Assembly (NCBI GenBank): GCA_947476695.1 | Contig: CANJRD010000005.1 | Span: forward strand, 1 to 64,000 | Origin: Rhodospirillaceae bacterium | GTDB taxonomy: Bacteria > Pseudomonadota > Alphaproteobacteria > Rhodospirillales > Rhodospirillaceae | Direction of reading: 5' to 3' | Length of the DNA: 64,000 nt | Part shown: positions 1-7,639 of the stretch, piece by piece | Position numbering within the stretch: position 1 is the stretch's first letter | Layout of the letters: each line of letters starts with the position of its first letter | Made by a program: the position numbers and the translations under genes | The notes under the pieces: model-generated | Database searches by the model: none | Told to the model about the DNA's origin: nothing | Seen by the model: only the letters and a program-made list of their open reading frames with translations

Positions 1-72
1 AGCAAATGCGGCTTGACGCTGCGCCATGGCCAGCGCAAGAAAGTGTTGTACGGATAAAGAGTTAGAGACGGA

Positions 73-149
73 CAGGGCGTAGTTCAGTTGGTTAGAACGT
101 CGGCCTGTCACGCCGAAGGTCGCGGGTTCGAGTCCCGTCGCTCCCGCCA
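73..149 (+). tRNA. tRNA-Asp (anticodon GTC), acceptor end mispaired
   Basis: Cloverleaf folded by hand. The D stem 82-85/95-98 (GTTC/GAAC), anticodon stem 100-104/112-116, and T stem 122-126/134-138 around loop TTCGAGT all pair. The anticodon GTC is at 107-109, in loop CTGTCAC. G73 (the discriminator, at 146) is followed by an encoded CCA at 147-149. The anticodon and discriminator are those of tRNA-Asp. Odd point: acceptor positions 3-7 pair with 66-70 (one G-T), but position 1 (C, base 73) faces C and position 2 (A, base 74) faces C, so the top two pairs are broken. It may be a degenerating copy or may tolerate the mispairs. The identity is secure; function is uncertain. Confidence 0.88.
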
Positions 150-240
150 TTTTTTCCTGCTCCTAAAATGATTTGGATGCCTGCCAGGACGCGGGCCGAT
201 GAGGCATGATTGCGGCCATCGCAATTAGAGGATCTCTCCT

Positions 241-1431
241 ATGTCCCTGCCCCATGACGTCGTCATCGTTTCCGGCGTGCGCACCGCCGTCGGCACTTTC
301 GGCGGCAGCCTGAAGGACATCGCCCCGACGGAACTCGGCGCGCGTTGCGTGCGCGAGGCTCTGAAACGCGCGACGGTCAACCCAAGCGAAGTCGGTTCCT
401 GCGTCTTCGGGAACGTGATCCACAGCGAGCCGAAGGACATGTACATGGCGCGCGTTGCCGGTATCGGCGGCGGCTTGCCGATCACCACGCCCGCGCTGAC
501 GGTGAACCGACTCTGCGGATCGGGCGTACAGGCCATCGTCTCCGCCGCACAACAGATCATGCTGGGCGACGTCGCCGTCGCCGTCGCGGGCGGCGCCGAG
601 AGCATGAGCCGCGCGCCTTATTCCGTCCCCGCCGCGCGCTGGGGTCAGAAGATGGGCGATGCCAAAGTCACCGACATGATGGTCGCTACCCTGCACGATC
701 CGTTCGGCCACGGCCACATGGGCATCACCGCCGAGAACGTCGCGGCGAAATGGAACGTCAGCCGCGAGGACCAGGACGCTTTCGCGCTCGAAAGCCAGAA
801 GCGCGCCGCGGCCGCGCGCGCCGCGGGTTACTTCAAGGATCAGATCCTCCCCATTGAGATCGAGAGCCGCAAAGGCACCATCGTGTTCGATCGCGACGAG
901 CACATCCGCGAAGATGCCAGCGGGGACTCCCTGCGCGGTCTGAAGCCTGTGTTCAAAAAAGATGGCACCGTCACCGCGGGCAATGCATCTGGCATCAACG
1001 ACGGCGCGGGCGCGCTGGTCCTGATGAGCGCCGACGAAGCCAGGCGCCGCGGCGCGAAACCGATGGCGCGCATTCTCGGATATGGGCACGCGGGCGTTGA
1101 ACCGAGCGAGATGGGCATCGGCCCGGTGCCGGCGGTGCAGAACGCGATGAAGAAGATCGGCCTCACGGTCGCCGACATGGACGTGATCGAGTCCAACGAA
1201 GCTTTCGCCGCGCAAGCCATCGCCGTGTCGCGCGATCTCGGCTTCGATCCGGCCAAGACTAACCCCAACGGCGGCGCCATCGCGATAGGCCACCCCGTTG
1301 GCGCGACCGGCGCGATCATCACCGTCAAGGCGCTGTACGAACTGAAGCGCACCGGCAAACGCTATGGCCTGATCACCATGTGCATCGGCGGCGGCCAGGG
1401 CATTGCGCTAGTGATCGAGAGCGTGACCTGA
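241..1431 (+). CDS. Thiolase family protein (acetyl-CoA acyltransferase)
   Basis: A 396-residue cytosolic thiolase that makes or cleaves a 3-ketoacyl-CoA with CoA. The nucleophile Cys92 lies in NRLCGSGVQAI, NEAFAAQ is present, the catalytic His351 is in AIGHPVGATGA, and Cys381 is in CIGGGQG. These are the three expected active-site residues, and the length is normal for the family. The ATG at 241 follows a weak GAGG. The gene stands alone after the tRNA, and its end is 2 bases from a convergent transporter gene. Whether it acts in beta-oxidation or in acetoacetyl-CoA synthesis cannot be told; the FadB-like gene at 7.6-9.7 kb suggests fatty-acid oxidation. Confidence 0.93.
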   Translation: MSLPHDVVIVSGVRTAVGTFGGSLKDIAPTELGARCVREALKRATVNPSEVGSCVFGNVIHSEPKDMYMARVAGIGGGLPITTPALTVNRLCGSGVQAIVSAAQQIMLGDVAVAVAGGAESMSRAPYSVPAARWGQKMGDAKVTDMMVATLHDPFGHGHMGITAENVAAKWNVSREDQDAFALESQKRAAAARAAGYFKDQILPIEIESRKGTIVFDRDEHIREDASGDSLRGLKPVFKKDGTVTAGNASGINDGAGALVLMSADEARRRGAKPMARILGYGHAGVEPSEMGIGPVPAVQNAMKKIGLTVADMDVIESNEAFAAQAIAVSRDLGFDPAKTNPNGGAIAIGHPVGATGAIITVKALYELKRTGKRYGLITMCIGGGQGIALVIESVT

Positions 1432-1433
1432 CG

Positions 1434-1871
1434 CTAAACCTTCAGCGCCACGAGAACCGCGCCGACAGCGATGAGACACACGCCGACCCAGTTTGTCAGG
1501 GACAGCCGCTCTCCCAAAAAGAGAGCGGCCAGTGCCGCGACAAAGACGACGCTAAGTTTGTCGACAGGCACGACTTGCGAGGCGTTGCCCAATTGCAGGG
1601 CTCGGAAGTAGCACAGCCACGACGCGCCGGTGCCCAAGCCGGACAGCATAAGAAACAGATAGGCCTTCGGCCTTACCCCGCCCAGCGCCTGCCATTGACG
1701 CGTGAGAGCCAACACAAGTCCCAGCGCGACCACGACCACGACGGTACGGATAAATGTCGCGAAGTCGGAGTTCACATCCTGCACGCCGACTTTCGCAAAG
1801 ATCGCGGTCAGCGCGGCAAAGGCTGCGGACAACAACGCCCAGGTCTGCCAGGAGCCTAGTATGGCGCTCAT
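1434..1871 (-). CDS. Single-domain EamA (DMT) transporter
   Basis: A 145-residue inner-membrane protein with about five hydrophobic helices, including segments near residues 8-27, 42-60, 70-88 and 124-143. This is one EamA repeat rather than the usual two. Half-size EamA proteins are known in proteobacteria and probably dimerise. The motif VVPVDKLSVVFVAAL followed by FLGERLS is characteristic of the end of an EamA repeat. The start is an ATG. The gene is convergent with the thiolase. The substrate is unknown; amino acids or metabolite efflux would be typical of the superfamily. Confidence 0.85.
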   Translation of the reverse strand: MSAILGSWQTWALLSAAFAALTAIFAKVGVQDVNSDFATFIRTVVVVVALGLVLALTRQWQALGGVRPKAYLFLMLSGLGTGASWLCYFRALQLGNASQVVPVDKLSVVFVAALAALFLGERLSLTNWVGVCLIAVGAVLVALKV

Positions 1872-1901
1872 ATGAACTCGGCTTAGCCCCTCGTGAGGCG
1901 A

Positions 1902-2741
1902 TCAGTCCCCGAAGATCGGCGCGAACAGGCTTGCGCGCGTCGGATCGTAGGCGGTGTAGATCTTCTTGATGGTCTTGTCGTCTTTCACACAGTCCGCGAT
2001 CAGCTTGCCAAGATCGATGCGTGCGATGGCGCTGTACTTCATCGGATCGGACTCAAGCACGGCTTTTCCGCTCGACGCCTTGTTCATCAGCGCGCCTGGA
2101 CGGATGACGGTGTACTCAAGACCGGAATCCCGAAGATAGCCTTCCGCCAGCGTCTTGTTGATCATCGCCTCCTTGAAGAACAGGCGCACGAACCACGGCA
2201 ACGCTTTTTCACTGTCACCGTCGCCGATCATCGTCACGAGGATAAAGCGCGGCACGCCGAAGGCCTTGGCCGCGTCGACGATGTTCTTGTTGCCCTCGAA
2301 ATCCGGGTTCGGCTCGCCCTTCTTGTGGCCGATGGTCGAGATCACGACCCGGAACGGCGTCGTCTTGAAGACGTCCTTGAGGCTTTCGGGGTTCATCGCA
2401 TCGCCATTGACGACGGTCACACCCAAGGCTTTGAGTTCCGGATCTTCGGCTGTCTTGCGCGAGACGACCGTCACCTGCTCCTTCGCCGCGACAAGATGCT
2501 TCACGGCTTCAAGGCCCGTGCCGCTGGTGCCGCCGAAGACCAACACGCTGCCGCTGCGCGGCAAGGGCACGGACTCAACGATGCCGGCGGGTGCGGCGCG
2601 CGGCTTCGGCGCCTCCGTTGTCTCGCCTGGCGCGGCCATCTCCTGCACCGGCGACGTTTTGTTCTGGATGGTCTGCGCGAGCGCGGGGCTGGCGAGCAGC
2701 AACAGGAGCGGCAGCAGCACGGAACGACGGGTGCTGAACAT
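1902..2741 (-). CDS. Exported NAD(P)-binding (NmrA/SDR-like) protein
   Basis: 279 residues from the ATG at 2741, which has GAGAGGA just upstream. The first 23 residues form a signal peptide with a Tat-like TRRSVLL motif, a leucine run and an SPALAQ cleavage site. The mature part opens with VLVFGGTSGTGLEAVKHL, a Rossmann dinucleotide-binding loop, and continues as an atypical SDR/NmrA-like fold (NGDAMNPESLKDVF, VISTIGHKKG, YTVIRPGALM). No YxxxK active site is obvious, so it may sense a cofactor or act as an epimerase-like enzyme rather than a standard dehydrogenase. The reading frame stays open upstream to 3134, but the signal peptide and RBS fix the start here. The substrate is unknown. Confidence 0.82.
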   Translation of the reverse strand: MFSTRRSVLLPLLLLLASPALAQTIQNKTSPVQEMAAPGETTEAPKPRAAPAGIVESVPLPRSGSVLVFGGTSGTGLEAVKHLVAAKEQVTVVSRKTAEDPELKALGVTVVNGDAMNPESLKDVFKTTPFRVVISTIGHKKGEPNPDFEGNKNIVDAAKAFGVPRFILVTMIGDGDSEKALPWFVRLFFKEAMINKTLAEGYLRDSGLEYTVIRPGALMNKASSGKAVLESDPMKYSAIARIDLGKLIADCVKDDKTIKKIYTAYDPTRASLFAPIFGD

Positions 2742-2888
2742 GAGGTCCTCTCGGGGGGAGTAAGGTTCACGCAGTCTCACGTCTGCGACCTGCTTTGTCG
2801 AGCCTAACAAAGCGATTACCGTTGAGCTGAATGCCATAGTCACGCCATTTTCGCATGCGCAACACCATTGTGAGATCGGGGGATTCGC

Positions 2889-3716
2889 GTGGACGCGATC
2901 GTCATGCTGTCGGTGCTGGGTGCGGCCATTCTGCATGCCAGCTGGAACGCCATCCTCAAGAGTGGCGCCGACCGCTATTGGACGATGACGGCGCTGAGTA
3001 TTGGCATGGGAGCCGCCGCAGCGGTCATCTTGCCGTTCACCGATGCACCAAGTGCTGCAGCTTGGCCTTATCTTATCGCATCGGTGGCGATCCACCTTTG
3101 CTACAACCTTTTGCTCGTTCGGATGTACGCGCACGGCGATTTCGCACAGACGTACCCGGTTGCCCGCGGCTCTTCACCCGTGCTCATCGCCCTGGGGGCG
3201 TTTGCGCTCGCAGGTGAGAGTCTCAGCCCACTCAAGATATCGGGCGTCTGTCTAGTGTCGGGGGGAATAATTGCGCTGGCATTGGAAAACCGGCACGTAA
3301 ACATCCGCGGTGTTCCAACAGCGTTGATGACCGGCCTGTCCATCGCCGCTTACAGCCTTGTCGACGGCATCGGTGTGCGACTATCGGGCACGCCACTTGG
3401 CTACAGCGCGTGGATGTTCGCACTTTGGGCCCTTGCGATGACGGCGATCTATGTTGCGCAAGCGGGCGCGCACGATCTGATCAGATCGCAAAAGGCGATG
3501 CTCACCAATCTTGGTGGCGGAATCGTTGCAGGTACCGGCTATACAGCCGTCGTTTGGGCCATGAGCCTCTCGCCCATGGGCTTGGTCTCGGCCCTGCGCG
3601 AGACCAGCGTCCTGTTCGCCGCGATCATCGCACGCCTGTTCCTCAAGGAGCGGCTCTCGGCCACGCGCCTTACCGCCTGCGTGGTAATCGCGGCGGGCGC
3701 GGTACTGCTGGCCTAA
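2889..3716 (+). CDS. EamA (DMT) family transporter
   Basis: A 275-residue inner-membrane protein with two EamA repeats and about ten hydrophobic helices. The N-terminal HASWNAILKSGADR and the second-repeat end SALRETSVLFAAIIARLFLKERLS are typical of the drug/metabolite transporter superfamily. I take GTG at 2889 as the start because it gives the usual N-terminus; an ATG lies 15 bases further in. It is divergent from the exported NAD(P)-binding gene, with a shared intergenic stretch of about 150 bases. Its stop overlaps the stop of the convergent aldo/keto reductase by 4 bases. The substrate cannot be read from sequence. Confidence 0.88.
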   Translation: MDAIVMLSVLGAAILHASWNAILKSGADRYWTMTALSIGMGAAAAVILPFTDAPSAAAWPYLIASVAIHLCYNLLLVRMYAHGDFAQTYPVARGSSPVLIALGAFALAGESLSPLKISGVCLVSGGIIALALENRHVNIRGVPTALMTGLSIAAYSLVDGIGVRLSGTPLGYSAWMFALWALAMTAIYVAQAGAHDLIRSQKAMLTNLGGGIVAGTGYTAVVWAMSLSPMGLVSALRETSVLFAAIIARLFLKERLSATRLTACVVIAAGAVLLA

Positions 3717-4630
3717 GCCTTCTCCACGATGCCGATCAGCTCTTGGCGCTGGGCTTGGGTGAGCAGCGGGCCGCGCGCGGCGTGAAGGTTCTCCGCCATG
3801 TGCTGAGGGTTCTTCGTGCCGGGGATCGCGACCGTCACCGCAGGATGCGCGATGACGTACTTCAACAACAGCGCGGCCCAGCTGGTGGCGCCGACGTCCT
3901 TGGCCCAGCCCGGCAAAGGCTTGTCACCCAGATTGCGCAACAGACGCCCACGACCGAGCGGAAGATTGACCAGCACCGCGACGCCCTTCTCCGCCGCCAA
4001 CGGCAGGAGGCGCTGCTCAGGCCCGCGCACATCGAGGGCATAGTTCAACTGCACGAAATCCAACGGCTCCTTCGCGAGCCACTCCGCCAACGCTTCCTGG
4101 CCGTCCGCCTGGGAATGCGTCACGCCGACATAACGAATGCGGCCTTTGGCTTTGAGATCGCGCAACGTGGCGAGCTGGGTTGCGGTGTCCATCAGATTGT
4201 GGACCTGGAGAAGATCGATAACGTCGGTCTGGAGCGCCTTGAACGACGCGGCGATCAGAGCCTCGCCTTCTTCCTTCGAGCGCGCCCCGACTTTGGTGGC
4301 GAAGAAGCAGCGTTTGCGCAGACCGAGATCGGTGACCGCTTGACCCGTGCCGGGTTCCGCGCCGGCGTAGGCGGGCGAACTGGTGGGCGCGGTGTCGATC
4401 AATGATCCACCGTTGTCGACCAATGCCTTCACCACCGCGCGCTGCGCCTCGGGCGGTGCGCTGCCAAACACCACGGCGGTGCCCAGGCCCATTACGGGCA
4501 ACATCTCGCCGGACTTGGGGATGGGTCGCCGCAGTACCGTCGCATCCGAAGCCAGGACTCCGCGGCCGGCCCACGCGAGAGTGGCGCCGCACCCGGCCAG
4601 GAAGCTTTTTCGCGATAGTCCGTGAACCAT
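3713..4630 (-). CDS. Aldo/keto reductase with Tat-like signal peptide
   Basis: 305 residues. After a leader containing SRKSFLAGCGATLAW, a twin-basic Tat-like signal probably cleaved near VLA/SDA, comes an aldo/keto reductase barrel. The motifs are MGLGTAVVFG, LIDTAPTSSPAYAGAE (Asp and Tyr of the active site), FFATKVG (Lys), VIDLLQVHN (His) and, near the C-terminus, VTVAIPGTKNPQHMAEN (cofactor phosphate site). It would reduce carbonyls with NADPH. Export of an NADPH-dependent enzyme is odd, but Tat-signal AKRs are annotated in many proteobacteria. The gene is convergent with the EamA gene. Family assignment is firm; substrate and location are inferred. Confidence 0.88.
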   Translation of the reverse strand: MVHGLSRKSFLAGCGATLAWAGRGVLASDATVLRRPIPKSGEMLPVMGLGTAVVFGSAPPEAQRAVVKALVDNGGSLIDTAPTSSPAYAGAEPGTGQAVTDLGLRKRCFFATKVGARSKEEGEALIAASFKALQTDVIDLLQVHNLMDTATQLATLRDLKAKGRIRYVGVTHSQADGQEALAEWLAKEPLDFVQLNYALDVRGPEQRLLPLAAEKGVAVLVNLPLGRGRLLRNLGDKPLPGWAKDVGATSWAALLLKYVIAHPAVTVAIPGTKNPQHMAENLHAARGPLLTQAQRQELIGIVEKA

Positions 4631-4714
4631 GAACTTAGCTCCTGCTCTTACTGCCCAGCGCTGTCTGCCTGTGTAAGATGACGCATCGCGCTATATGCCC
4701 CGAGGAGGAGCTTC

Positions 4715-5164
4715 ATGTTCAGAGAATTCCGTGAATTCGCGCTGAAAGGCAATGTCGTCGATCTGGCCGTCGGCGTCATCATCGGCGCCGCCTTCGGCAA
4801 GATCACAACATCGTTGGTCAACGACATCATCATGCCGCCCATCGGCTTGCTGTTGGGCAAGGTCGATTTCTCCAACCTGTTCATAAGCCTTTCCGGGGAA
4901 CACTATGCCTCCCTGGCGGACGCCAAGGCCGCCGGGGCGCCCACCCTGAACTTTGGGCTCTTTATCAATACCTGCTTGGATTTCGCGATCGTCGCCTTCG
5001 CGGTCTTTCTCCTGGTGCGCGAGATCAACGCCGCCCGCCGCAGGCTCGCGCGCGGCCAGGAATCTGCCGCCCCCACCGACCGCCCCTGCCCCTACTGCCT
5101 GACGGCCGTCCCCATCCAGGCCACCAAGTGCAAAGCCTGCACCGCCGACCTGCCGGCGGCTTAA
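4715..5164 (+). CDS. mscL: Large-conductance mechanosensitive channel MscL with C-terminal zinc ribbon
   Basis: A 149-residue inner-membrane channel that opens on membrane tension to release osmolytes during hypo-osmotic shock. The N-terminal helix [17 protein letters not shown] and TM1 (about 14-45, [19 protein letters not shown]) are classic MscL. TM2 is about 78-101, followed by a basic stretch [10 protein letters not shown]. Residues 125-142 then add CPYC-x10-CKAC (Cys125, 128, 139, 142), a small zinc-ribbon-like knuckle absent from E. coli MscL. The ATG is preceded by a strong CGAGGAGGAG. The gene appears to be monocistronic, followed by an inverted repeat at 5193-5220. Confidence 0.95.
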   Translation: MFREFREFALKGNVVDLAVGVIIGAAFGKITTSLVNDIIMPPIGLLLGKVDFSNLFISLSGEHYASLADAKAAGAPTLNFGLFINTCLDFAIVAFAVFLLVREINAARRRLARGQESAAPTDRPCPYCLTAVPIQATKCKACTADLPAA

Positions 5165-5181
5165 CCCGCGCATCCTAAACC

Positions 5182-5220
5182 GTTACACGGCGTTTCAGTC
5201 CCTGGCGGAAAAGACTGAAA
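5182..5220. promoter_or_regulatory. Direct repeat GTTAC-N5-GTTTC overlapping an inverted repeat
   Basis: GTTAC (5182-5186) and GTTTC (5192-5196) lie exactly 10 bases apart, 184 bases upstream of the DegP-like start. The second half overlaps an 8-base inverted repeat, TTTCAGTC (5193-5200) and GACTGAAA (5213-5220). The direct repeat resembles the GTTAC-N5-GTTAC pair at 25053 and is the spacing used by OmpR-family regulators. The inverted repeat could instead be a weak mscL terminator, although no clear T-run follows. Function is inferred. Confidence 0.35.
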
Positions 5221-5379
5221 AACCGAGCGTTTTCCACACGAAAGCGAGATTAAATAGCTGTTACCACGATTGATTGAGGGCCTCGGCCCGCTAACATCAG
5301 CGCGGGCCAGGACCTGCAGACGCTATCATTGCGTCCGCCGCCCAGGCTTCATACTCCAGCTACGAAAGGCTGCCTCCTC

Positions 5380-6792
5380 ATGTTTGCTCGTCAATCCGTT
5401 GCCGGATTCCGCAGCGTTACGCTCGCCGGCATAGCGGCCGTGCTGGTATTCGGCGCTTCGCCATTCTCGGCGCAAGCCGCAGAAATTCCGCAACAAGCGT
5501 TGCCGTCGCGCGATGGCATCCCGTCGCTGGCGCCGTTGGTCGACCGCGTCACGCCGGCCGTCGTCAACGTCTCGGTGAAATCCAAGGCGGAAGCGCCCGA
5601 TCTCTCGCAGATTCCCCGGCAGTTGCGCCCGTTCTTCCAGCGTCCCGACGATGAAGAAGGCGGCGGCGCGCGCCCGCGCGAACGGTCGCGCTCATCGGTG
5701 GGCTCTGGCGTCATTATCGACGCCAAGAAAGGCTACGTGCTCACCAACCATCACGTCATCGATAAGGCCACCGAAGTCATCATCACCCTGAAGGACCGAC
5801 GCGAACTGATCGCGAAGGTTGTCGGCAGCGACGAAGGCACCGACGTCGCGCTGCTGCAGGTTCCGGCAAAGGACCTGGTGGCCGCACAGATCGGCGAATC
5901 CGCCAACATCAAGGTCGGCGATTACGTCGTCGCCATCGGTAACCCGTTCGGCCTGGGCGGCACCGTGACCTCGGGGATCGTGTCCGCCATCGGTCGCCAG
6001 GGCATGGGCATCGAAGGCTTTGAGGACTTCATCCAGACCGACGCCGCGATCAACCCCGGCAACTCGGGTGGCCCGCTCGTCAACCTGCGTGGCGAAGTGA
6101 TCGGCATCAATACCGCCATTCTCGGTGCGCAAGGCAACGTCGGTATCGGCTTCGCCATTCCCACCGCGATGGTCATGTCCGTCGTCGACCAGCTCGCGGC
6201 CACCGGCAAGGTGAACCGCGGCGTGATCGGCGTGCAGATCAGCGACCTGACGCCGGAGATCGCCAAGAACCTCGGCGTCGATGCCACCGAAGGCGCGCTG
6301 GTCGGTGCGGTCGGCAAGGGCACGCCCGCCGAAGCTGCCGGCATCAAGGCCGGCGACGTCATCACCTCCGTCAACGGCAAGGGGGTTCGCGGATCCCAGG
6401 ATCTCAAGAACCGCCTCGGCCTGATGACTGTTGGCACGTCGGTTGAGCTGACAGTCATCCACGACACCAAGAAGAACAACGTGAAGGTCTCCATCGGGAA
6501 GACGCCGAAGACCGAAGCCGCGTTCGACAAGGAAGAGATCGACCGTCCGGCCCTGGAAGGCGCCACCTTCAACGACTCCGACGGCGGCACGAAGGGTGTC
6601 ATCGTTCAGGACGTGCAGCGCAACAGCACGGCCTGGACGCTCAACCTCCGTCCGCGCGACATCATCGTGGGCGTGAACCGCTCGCCGGTGAAGGACATGG
6701 CGGAATTCAATGCCGCCTTGAAAGCCTCGCCGCGCGCCACCGTGCTTGCCATCAAGCGCGACGGCGAAGACCTGCGCGTCGTGATCCCGTAG
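5380..6792 (+). CDS. Do-family periplasmic serine protease (DegP/HtrA-like)
   Basis: 470 residues from the ATG at 5380. A signal peptide (to about residue 34, PFSAQAAE) is followed by a trypsin-like domain with catalytic His125 (TNHHVI), Asp155 (GTDVALL) and Ser229 (NPGNSGGPL), then two PDZ domains (about 285-375 and 405-468). It degrades or refolds damaged envelope proteins. The frame is open upstream to a TTG at 5329, but the signal peptide begins at 5380. It is monocistronic with a strong terminator behind it. The upstream GTTAC-type repeat suggests control by an OmpR-family regulator, as CpxR does for degP in E. coli; this is inference. DegP versus DegQ/MucD naming is left open. Confidence 0.95.
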   Translation: MFARQSVAGFRSVTLAGIAAVLVFGASPFSAQAAEIPQQALPSRDGIPSLAPLVDRVTPAVVNVSVKSKAEAPDLSQIPRQLRPFFQRPDDEEGGGARPRERSRSSVGSGVIIDAKKGYVLTNHHVIDKATEVIITLKDRRELIAKVVGSDEGTDVALLQVPAKDLVAAQIGESANIKVGDYVVAIGNPFGLGGTVTSGIVSAIGRQGMGIEGFEDFIQTDAAINPGNSGGPLVNLRGEVIGINTAILGAQGNVGIGFAIPTAMVMSVVDQLAATGKVNRGVIGVQISDLTPEIAKNLGVDATEGALVGAVGKGTPAEAAGIKAGDVITSVNGKGVRGSQDLKNRLGLMTVGTSVELTVIHDTKKNNVKVSIGKTPKTEAAFDKEEIDRPALEGATFNDSDGGTKGVIVQDVQRNSTAWTLNLRPRDIIVGVNRSPVKDMAEFNAALKASPRATVLAIKRDGEDLRVVIP

Positions 6793-6810
6793 GCTCACGC
6801 GCACTCAAAC

Positions 6811-6850
6811 GAAGAAGCCCGCATCGCAAGATGCGGGCTTCTTTCTTTTT
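6811..6850 (+). terminator. Rho-independent terminator of the DegP-like gene
   Basis: GAAGAAGCCCGCATC (6811-6825), a GCAA tetraloop, then GATGCGGGCTTCTTT (6830-6844) and a T-rich tail to about 6850. The stem is 15 base pairs including one G-T. It sits 19 bases after the protease stop. Confidence 0.95.
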
Positions 6851-6868
6851 GAATGTCGCGATGTCGCG

Positions 6869-7639
6869 CTAGAACGGGTCTTGGACCAGTACGCCGCCGT
6901 CGGCGACGATGCATTGGCCGGTGACGAACTTCGCCGCGCGTGAGGCCAGGAACAACGCGACATTTGCAATGTCGTCCGGCTCGCCCAGGCGTCCCAGCGG
7001 AGTCTTGGCGACGAAGGCCTTTCCCGCCTCACCTTCCCACAGAGCCGTCGCGAAATCGGTCGCGATCAAGCCCGGCGCGATGGCGTTGACGCGGATGTTC
7101 GACGGCCCAAGCTCGATGGCGTAGTTGCGCGCGATCTGAATATCGGCCGCCTTCGACACCGCATACGTGCCGATGTTGCGGGAACCGGCAAAGGCCACCA
7201 CGCTCGACAGCAGGATGATCGATCCGCCACCGGCCTTTTTCATCCCGGGCGAGACCAGGTTGATGAGCTTGATGTTGGCGCCGACGTTGGTGGTCATCAC
7301 CTTATCGACCGCGCGGTCGTCGACGTTGCTCATCGGCCCGTAGACGGGATTCACCGCCGCATTGCAGACGAGGATCGTCACCGGGCCCAGTTGCTTTTCG
7401 GTTTCGCGCGCGAGGTTTTCGACCTGCGCCAGGTCCGACATGTTGCAGGGGATCGCCACGACCTTGCCGCCCGCCGCCGTGATGTCTTTCACCACGGCTT
7501 CGCAGGCCTCGGCCTTGCGGCTCGACACCACGACCTTCGCGCCGGCGCGCGCGAACAACGCGGCGGTCGCCCGGCCGATACCGCGCGTGGATCCGGTGAT
7601 CAACGCCACTTGGCCCGAGAGGTCGAGAAGATCGATCAT
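6869..7639 (-). CDS. SDR family oxidoreductase
   Basis: 256 residues. A classical short-chain dehydrogenase with cofactor loop TGSTRGIG (15-22), NAA motif near residues 93-95, Ser146, Tyr159 and Lys163 (YAVSK), and the C-terminal GQCIVADGG. The lack of an acidic residue and the Arg after the second strand (SSRKAE) suggest NADPH preference. I start it at ATG 7639, whose codon overlaps the upstream FadB-like stop (ATGA), giving translational coupling; an upstream in-frame start at 7651 is less likely. It is in an operon with the FadB-like and GST genes and so probably acts on a CoA-linked or related hydroxy/keto intermediate. Confidence 0.92.
   Translation of the reverse strand: MIDLLDLSGQVALITGSTRGIGRATAALFARAGAKVVVSSRKAEACEAVVKDITAAGGKVVAIPCNMSDLAQVENLARETEKQLGPVTILVCNAAVNPVYGPMSNVDDRAVDKVMTTNVGANIKLINLVSPGMKKAGGGSIILLSSVVAFAGSRNIGTYAVSKAADIQIARNYAIELGPSNIRVNAIAPGLIATDFATALWEGEAGKAFVAKTPLGRLGEPDDIANVALFLASRAAKFVTGQCIVADGGVLVQDPF

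Noticed and set aside
12-39. Hairpin CTTG-A-CGCTG / CAGCG-CAAG upstream of the tRNA, as a terminator
   Set aside because: No T-run follows and the stem has a bulge. The first 72 bases show no gene and no convincing promoter.
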